The notes under the pieces were generated by a model. It saw nothing but the letters and a program-made list of their open reading frames with translations. It was not told the origin of the DNA and searched no databases. DNA of 64,000 nucleotides from Rahnella sp. AA (GTDB taxonomy: Bacteria > Pseudomonadota > Gammaproteobacteria > Enterobacterales > Enterobacteriaceae), in assembly GCF_002834385.1 (NCBI RefSeq), contig NZ_PITQ01000004.1, positions 257,534-321,533 on the forward strand. The letters run 5' to 3'. The position numbers and the translations under genes were made by a program. Below, piece by piece: positions 60,024-64,000 of the stretch (within the stretch, counting starts at the first letter, position 1; each line of letters opens with the position of its first letter).

Positions 60024-60290
60024 ATGAGTTCCCCTGTTGTAAGCGCTCAAGACGAGTGTCCGTTGTGTCAAAGCACGAATAAGACGTCGGTTAATATGTC
60101 GGCGAAAATTGTTACTGTGACCTGCACATCTTGTGGTCGTTACAGTATCTTCCGCAAAACCATGGAAGAGATCTCAATCGACAGGAAGAAACGTGTTGCT
60201 TTGCAGGCATTTTTCACCAGTCAGCCTAACTACCACCTGCCTTTATCTATCAGGGCACTGAGCAACATTGATTCACCGGGTGAATTCTGA
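60024..60290 (+). CDS. 88-aa zinc-ribbon-like protein, unknown function
   Basis: CGGAGG lies six bases before the start. Two Cys pairs, ECPLC (12-15) and CTSCG (about 34-38), form a zinc-ribbon spacing; a basic C-terminal half follows (RKTMEEISIDRKKRVALQAFF). A terminator follows at once. It abuts the leuZ-associated insert. No family recognised; possibly nucleic-acid binding. Confidence 0.65.
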   Translation: MSSPVVSAQDECPLCQSTNKTSVNMSAKIVTVTCTSCGRYSIFRKTMEEISIDRKKRVALQAFFTSQPNYHLPLSIRALSNIDSPGEF

Positions 60291-60293
60291 CCC

Positions 60294-60318
60294 TAAAAAC
60301 GCCCCTCGGGGCTGTTTT
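60294..60318 (+). terminator. Terminator after the zinc-ribbon gene
   Basis: AAACGCCCC-TCGG-GGCTGTTTT style stem (GCCCC/GGGGC) followed by four T. A further terminator-like hairpin GCCAC...GTGGC plus six T lies at 60424-60448. Confidence 0.6.
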
Positions 60319-60460
60319 AATTCTCTTTCCTGTTGTTCTCTGTACCTCATCAACTGCAAGACAGACCTTATACTCAGACGCTAACTGATGTGAAAGTGAC
60401 GAATTCTGTTGTAAAAATATTAAGGCCACTACCGCTCGTGGCTTTTTTATTATGTTTAAG

Positions 60461-60565
60461 TTTTCATGAATTTCAGGCATAAAAAAACCACCCGAAGGTG
60501 GCTATAACGACGTTACTACTTTATTGCTTTTGATTATTCTGTGAATTTTCCCATGGTACCCGGGA
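60461..60565. repeat. 105-bp direct repeat, distal copy (attachment-site-like)
   Basis: Matches 61926-62030 at 103 of 105 positions. It contains the last 12 bases of tRNA-Leu (TCCCGGGTACCA on the minus strand) and the tRNA terminator (GCCACCTTCGGGTGG plus seven T on the minus strand). It marks the far boundary of a 1.4-kb insert. Confidence 0.95.
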
Positions 60566-60578
60566 AGACTATTACCAA

Positions 60579-60603
60579 AACATGCCCAAAAAATGGGCAT
60601 GTT
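60579..60603 (-). terminator. Hairpin after the methyltransferase gene
   Basis: AACATGCCC...GGGCATGTT perfect 9-bp stem with an A/T loop, followed by TTTT on the minus strand. Confidence 0.6.
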
Positions 60604-60622
60604 ATCTTTCATATTTTAAAAA

Positions 60623-61612
60623 CTAAAGGCGTACTTTTTCCACTAATAAAGTATTAGATGTAGCAGATGGGTAATGGGGCCCCATTTTATCATCCTCGTA
60701 CATTTCAAGTACTCTGCCACCCTCTTCATTGATGATCTTTAGCAGGTCGCACTGCCGAATTGCATGCATTTCGTAAGATTGACTTGGATGAAGGTGTCCA
60801 TCCTGCGCCGGAGATGAAATATATTCACTCGCGATAAATTTATATCCAGGAATGTATGTTGGGACCTGAAACAGAGCAATACCATTCAAATTTAAAGACT
60901 TAATAGCCCCACGTACTGCCGTACTAATTACAGGAGGTGGCGAATGCTGTAAAACTATAAGGGAAAATAGCAAATCACACTTAGGCAGATATGAATAATC
61001 TTCGACTTTGTTGAGAAGCTTGAAAGATGCATTTGTGATATTATTCGCATCAAAGTGAGATCTTGCTGCATCGATCATACTTTTTGAGATATCAACGCCA
61101 ATTACTTTCGAAAATTTACGAGACAAATGGGAAGTAACGCGCCCAACCCCACAACCTAATTCAACTACCGTCTGTCCTTCTGGCAGTGTAATACCATTAC
61201 GGATCAAAGTTTTCTCAATCAGATCTACATCACCTGATCCCGTCAGGTAGAAGTCATCTAAAGCTTCCTTACGGTTAGCACTTCGGTATTTTTCAAGGGA
61301 TAACACAGCCCAGAGAGGATCCTTCTCTCCAAGTTCAGTCCACACGTTTTGGACTTTATTAAAAACCTTATCAAGAATTTCGCTATCTATATCGGAGTCT
61401 ATTTCTGAAGTCATAAGAGGCTCGAGACCGGACATTGACGGGGTACTGCCCAGTTGTTCTCTTTCTCTGTATTCAGCAGAACGCAGAAAGACGCCTCTCA
61501 TTTCTGAAACTGAATCTTGATCAAGCCATGCGCTGATTGCTTGTTCGTTCTCAGGCTCTCTATTCAAGAAAATCCTGTATGCCGAAATGACATCGGATCG
61601 AGTAATTTTCAT
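60623..61612 (-). CDS. Class I SAM-dependent methyltransferase with DUF4214-like N-terminus
   Basis: 329 aa. Residues about 8-50 (VISAYRIFLNREPENEQAISAW...FLRSAEYRE) resemble the short DUF4214-like helical module found on surface-polysaccharide enzymes. The methyltransferase domain has motif I VVELGCGVGRVT (149-160), VIGVDISKSMI, and SLIVLQHSPPP. The gene is AT-richer than its neighbours and lies between the 105-bp repeats, so it was probably acquired. A glycan or small-molecule substrate is a guess. Confidence 0.85.
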   Translation of the reverse strand: MKITRSDVISAYRIFLNREPENEQAISAWLDQDSVSEMRGVFLRSAEYREREQLGSTPSMSGLEPLMTSEIDSDIDSEILDKVFNKVQNVWTELGEKDPLWAVLSLEKYRSANRKEALDDFYLTGSGDVDLIEKTLIRNGITLPEGQTVVELGCGVGRVTSHLSRKFSKVIGVDISKSMIDAARSHFDANNITNASFKLLNKVEDYSYLPKCDLLFSLIVLQHSPPPVISTAVRGAIKSLNLNGIALFQVPTYIPGYKFIASEYISSPAQDGHLHPSQSYEMHAIRQCDLLKIINEEGGRVLEMYEDDKMGPHYPSATSNTLLVEKVRL

Positions 61613-61925
61613 TCTTTACGTTTCCCATTGATTTGGCTTTTCACCATCATTCTATGTTTTTTTCATACTGCCACCAACTCAAAATAGCTAATTGACACAA
61701 GGGATCATAAAGTTCCCCTCGATGAAGAGTCGTCAACTTCTTGGGATTGGCACTAAAGTAAACAGAGCTGGATTTTCGATGCGAATTTTTGCATCTGGCG
61801 CAAGAAAAACGGGGGATTTACCCTCCTGAAACGAAGTATACGCGGCGGTCGGAATAATAAAATCTCAAGCTGGATAGACGGGTAGCTAGCCTGCTCGTGA
61901 CTTAAAAATATCAAACAACCAGAAA
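61613..61925. other. Non-coding or decayed part of the leuZ insert
   Basis: 313 bp. On the minus strand a 45-codon open stretch (ending FLAPDAKIRIENPALFTLVP then a stop near 61736) and other short frames look like protein fragments, but none has a start with a ribosome site or a family I recognise. No integrase is present. Confidence 0.4.
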
Positions 61926-62030
61926 TTTTCATGAATTTCAGGCATAAAAAAACCACCCGAAGGTGGCTATAACGACATTACTACTTTATTGCTTTTGATT
62001 ATTCTTTGAATTTTCCCATGGTACCCGGGA
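61926..62030. repeat. 105-bp direct repeat, tRNA-proximal copy
   Basis: The intact copy: it contains the real leuZ 3' end (62019-62030) and terminator at about 61944-61966. Two mismatches to the distal copy (A/G at the CGACATTA site and T/G in ATTCTTTGAA). Confidence 0.95.
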
Positions 62031-62104
62031 CGAGACTTGAACTCGTACAGCCATAAGCCGAGGGATTTTAAATCCCTTGTGTCTACCGATTCCACCACCC
62101 GGGC
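62019..62104 (-). tRNA. leuZ: tRNA-Leu (UAA)
   Basis: 86 bases with encoded CCA. Starts GCCCGGGTGGTGGAATCGG, has anticodon TAA in GATTTAAAATC, a long variable arm typical of leucine, T-loop GTTCAAGTC, and 3' GGGTACCA. Last gene of the glyW-cysT-leuZ run. Confidence 0.97.
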
Positions 62105-62115
62105 TCCGGGAAAAT

Positions 62116-62189
62116 TGGAGGCGCGTTCCGGAGTCGAACCGGACTAGGCGGATTTGCAATCCGCTACATAACCGCTTTGTTAACGCGCC
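62116..62189 (-). tRNA. cysT: tRNA-Cys (GCA)
   Basis: 74 bases. Starts GGCGCGTTAACAAAGCGG, anticodon GCA in GATTGCAAATC, T-loop GTTCGACTC, and ends GCGCCTCCA. Confidence 0.98.
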
Positions 62190-62247
62190 TTAAATCTTAC
62201 TACTTGTCTTGCACTTAAACCAATTCTTGAACCAGTTTAAGAAAATT

Positions 62248-62323
<76 letters not shown>

Positions 62324-62471
62324 TTTAATCAGAACGTACTGATTTTTTTAGCTAATCTTCTGGCATAAGACTGTCTGCCTTCCGATGCGTTGCATTCTAC
62401 TGACCTGACGGATTGAGTCAATAAAATTATCAGCTTCATGCGATCGTTTGACGTTTTTTACGTCAGTTTGA

Positions 62472-63020
62472 TCAGGGTTCCAGCAAATCGTGACGCGCGG
62501 CGTTCAAATACTGGAACATCGACCAGAAAGTCAGCACCGCGGCGATATACAACGCCACCACGCCCACGCCCACAACAATCGCATCAGGCCGCCATAGCAA
62601 CGCAACCAGCGATAACATTTGCGCAGTGGTCTTCACTTTACCAATCCATGAAACTGCAACGCTGCTTCGTTTACCAATTTCAGCCATCCATTCACGCAGC
62701 GCGGAAATGATAATCTCGCGGGCAATCATGGTCGCGGCAGGCAGCGTAATCCACCAGGAGTGGAAATACTCAGCAACCAGGACTAAAGCAATCGCAACCA
62801 TCACTTTATCAGCCACCGGATCCAGGAACGCGCCGAAACGGGTAGTTTGCTTCAAACGCCGGGCCAGATAGCCATCAAACCAGTCAGTCGCTGCCGCAAA
62901 AACGAAAATAAGTGCGCAAGCCAACGGTGCCCACGGATAAGGCAGGTAAAAAGCCAGCACGAAAAACGGTATCAAAACAACGCGGAACAGGGTAAGGCAC
63001 GTAGGTATATTAAATTGCAT
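62472..63020 (-). CDS. pgsA: Phosphatidylglycerophosphate synthase
   Basis: 182 aa. Inner-membrane CDP-alcohol phosphotransferase making PGP from CDP-diacylglycerol and glycerol 3-phosphate. The motif D-x2-DG-x2-AR-x8-G-x3-D-x3-D is complete (Asp46, Asp49, Gly50, Ala53, Arg54, Gly63, Asp67, Asp71). It follows uvrC by 56 bp. Confidence 0.97.
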   Translation of the reverse strand: MQFNIPTCLTLFRVVLIPFFVLAFYLPYPWAPLACALIFVFAAATDWFDGYLARRLKQTTRFGAFLDPVADKVMVAIALVLVAEYFHSWWITLPAATMIAREIIISALREWMAEIGKRSSVAVSWIGKVKTTAQMLSLVALLWRPDAIVVGVGVVALYIAAVLTFWSMFQYLNAARHDLLEP

Positions 63021-63076
63021 AGCGAAGGTAACTGTTTGTCCGGTGTGGATATTATGAGTATGTTGCTACAACGCCC

Positions 63077-64000
63077 TTAGTGTTTCAACGCATTATGAAT
63101 CTTTTCTGCCAATGCGGTTGAAATACCCGGCACCTGTGCAATTTCCTCTACGCTGGCATTCAGTAACGGTTGAATGCCTCCCATGTATTTAAGTAAAACC
63201 TGACGCCGCTTCGGCCCAACGCCCTCAATTTCTTCCAGCGCACTGGTTGTGCGTACTTTAGCGCGTCTCTGACGATGACCGGTAATAGCATGATTATGTG
63301 AATCATCACGAATATGCTGAATAACGTGCAAGGCCGGAGAATCCGACGGCAGCGCAATGCCCTCACCTTCCGGGACAAAGAACAATGTTTCCAGCCCGGC
63401 TTTACGGTCAGCGCCTTTGGCGATACCGATCAGCAACGGTTTCGATTTATCCCACTCAACATTCAGCGAATGAAACACATCAAGCGCCATGCCGAGCTGG
63501 CCTTTACCACCATCGATAAAAATGACATCCGGGATTTTGTTCTCATCCAGGGCTTTGCCATAGCGACGTTGCAGCACCTGCGCCATGGCAGCATAGTCAT
63601 CACCGGGTGTAATCCCCGTAATATTGTAACGGCGATACTCTGAACGCACAGGGCCGTTACCATCAAATACCACACAGGAGGCCACCGTTTGCTCGCCCAT
63701 AGTATGGCTGATATCGAAGCATTCCATGCGGTTAATTTCCGCCAGATGGAGTGTTTTTGCCAGTTCAGCCAGCCGCTGATGGATAGTAGACTGCTGGGCC
63801 AGCTTGGTCGTCAGTGCCGTCGAAGCATTCGTGCGGGCCAGTTTCAGGTAGCGGGCACGGTCGCCGCGCGGCTTACTTTGGATTTGCACTTTACGTCCGG
63901 CCATTTCGCTGAGCGAATCTGACAACAATTCTTTTTCCGGCAGGTTGAAATCGAGCAGAATTTCGCCCGGTAGCGTGCGCTGCTGGCTGCCCTGCAAATA
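63077..64000 (-). CDS. uvrC: UvrABC excinuclease subunit C (3' part)
   Basis: The gene runs off the right edge; about 307 C-terminal codons are visible. The RNase H-like 5'-incision domain is shown by [20 protein letters not shown] and [14 protein letters not shown], and the C-terminal helix-hairpin-helix pair by [21 protein letters not shown] and [19 protein letters not shown]. It makes both cuts in nucleotide excision repair. Upstream of pgsA, as in E. coli. Confidence 0.97.
   Translation of the reverse strand, partial: YLQGSQQRTLPGEILLDFNLPEKELLSDSLSEMAGRKVQIQSKPRGDRARYLKLARTNASTALTTKLAQQSTIHQRLAELAKTLHLAEINRMECFDISHTMGEQTVASCVVFDGNGPVRSEYRRYNITGITPGDDYAAMAQVLQRRYGKALDENKIPDVIFIDGGKGQLGMALDVFHSLNVEWDKSKPLLIGIAKGADRKAGLETLFFVPEGEGIALPSDSPALHVIQHIRDDSHNHAITGHRQRRAKVRTTSALEEIEGVGPKRRQVLLKYMGGIQPLLNASVEEIAQVPGISTALAEKIHNALKH

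Noticed and set aside
61753..61956. 67-codon minus-strand frame overlapping the leuZ repeat
   Set aside because: It starts inside the repeat, has no ribosome site and matches no family; likely decayed DNA.

Overview
The window is chromosomal DNA of a member of the Enterobacterales. The gene content and order match the E. coli 24-25 min region (ptsG-tatD-holB-tmk-mltG-pabC-fab cluster-rpmF-yceD / maf / rluC / rne, then pyrC-dinI-bssS-solA, yceJ-yceI-trhO, lpxL, mdtG, msyB-yceK-opgHG-opgC) plus a uvrC-pgsA-glyW-cysT-leuZ block, but rearranged. Protein divergence from E. coli, a canonical 127-bp ERIC element and the orphan T6SS islet suggest Yersiniaceae (Rahnella/Ewingella/Serratia-like). The genus is an inference, not shown by the sequence.

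Layout. (1) 1-5.9 kb: a T6SS effector islet with vgrG, a Tle3-type lipase effector and tandem Tli3-type immunity lipoproteins on the minus strand, and a divergent PAAR spike-tip gene. It is followed by a 434-bp IS4-family relic whose right end forms a hairpin that looks like the ptsG terminator. (2) 6.4-21 kb: ptsG with a conserved SgrS pairing site and Mlc-like operator; the tatD-holB-tmk-mltG-pabC run; fabF-acpP-fabG-fabD-fabH-plsX-rpmF-yceD (fatty acid and phospholipid precursor synthesis coupled to ribosome genes); divergent maf(yceF) and rluC. (3) 21-29 kb: rne with a long leader, an ABM-family monooxygenase, pyrC, SOS-controlled dinI (near-perfect LexA box), bssS, solA, and a LuxR/RcsA-like regulator. 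(4) 29-36 kb: a marR gene convergent with tqsA, and an RND pump with its membrane-fusion partner, preceded by palindromes. (5) 36-44 kb: yceJ-yceI, trhO, ERIC element, an old-yellow-enzyme, lpxL, doxX family, mdtG, a small secreted protein and a VOC protein. (6) 44-51 kb: msyB, yceK, and the periplasmic glucan genes opgGH and opgC. (7) 51-55 kb: an EmrAB-like MFS/HlyD exporter divergent from an IclR regulator and a universal stress protein. (8) 55-60 kb: several small poorly known genes, including a paralogous pair, a DUF2502 protein with a long 3' stem-loop, and a 43-aa acidic CxxC peptide; then ylaC, sbmC, deoR, pphA. (9) 60-64 kb: a 1.4-kb low-GC insert carrying a methyltransferase, bounded by 105-bp direct repeats that include the 3' end and terminator of leuZ; then leuZ-cysT-glyW, pgsA and the 3' part of uvrC.

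Most of the window is ordinary core genome. The accessory parts worth attention are the Tle3/Tli3 islet with duplicated immunity, the IS4 relic reused as a terminator, the leuZ-associated micro-island with no integrase, and the cluster of unnamed small genes at 55-57 kb. No CRISPR array, prophage structural genes or complete insertion sequence was seen. I did not find a clearly novel multi-gene system.
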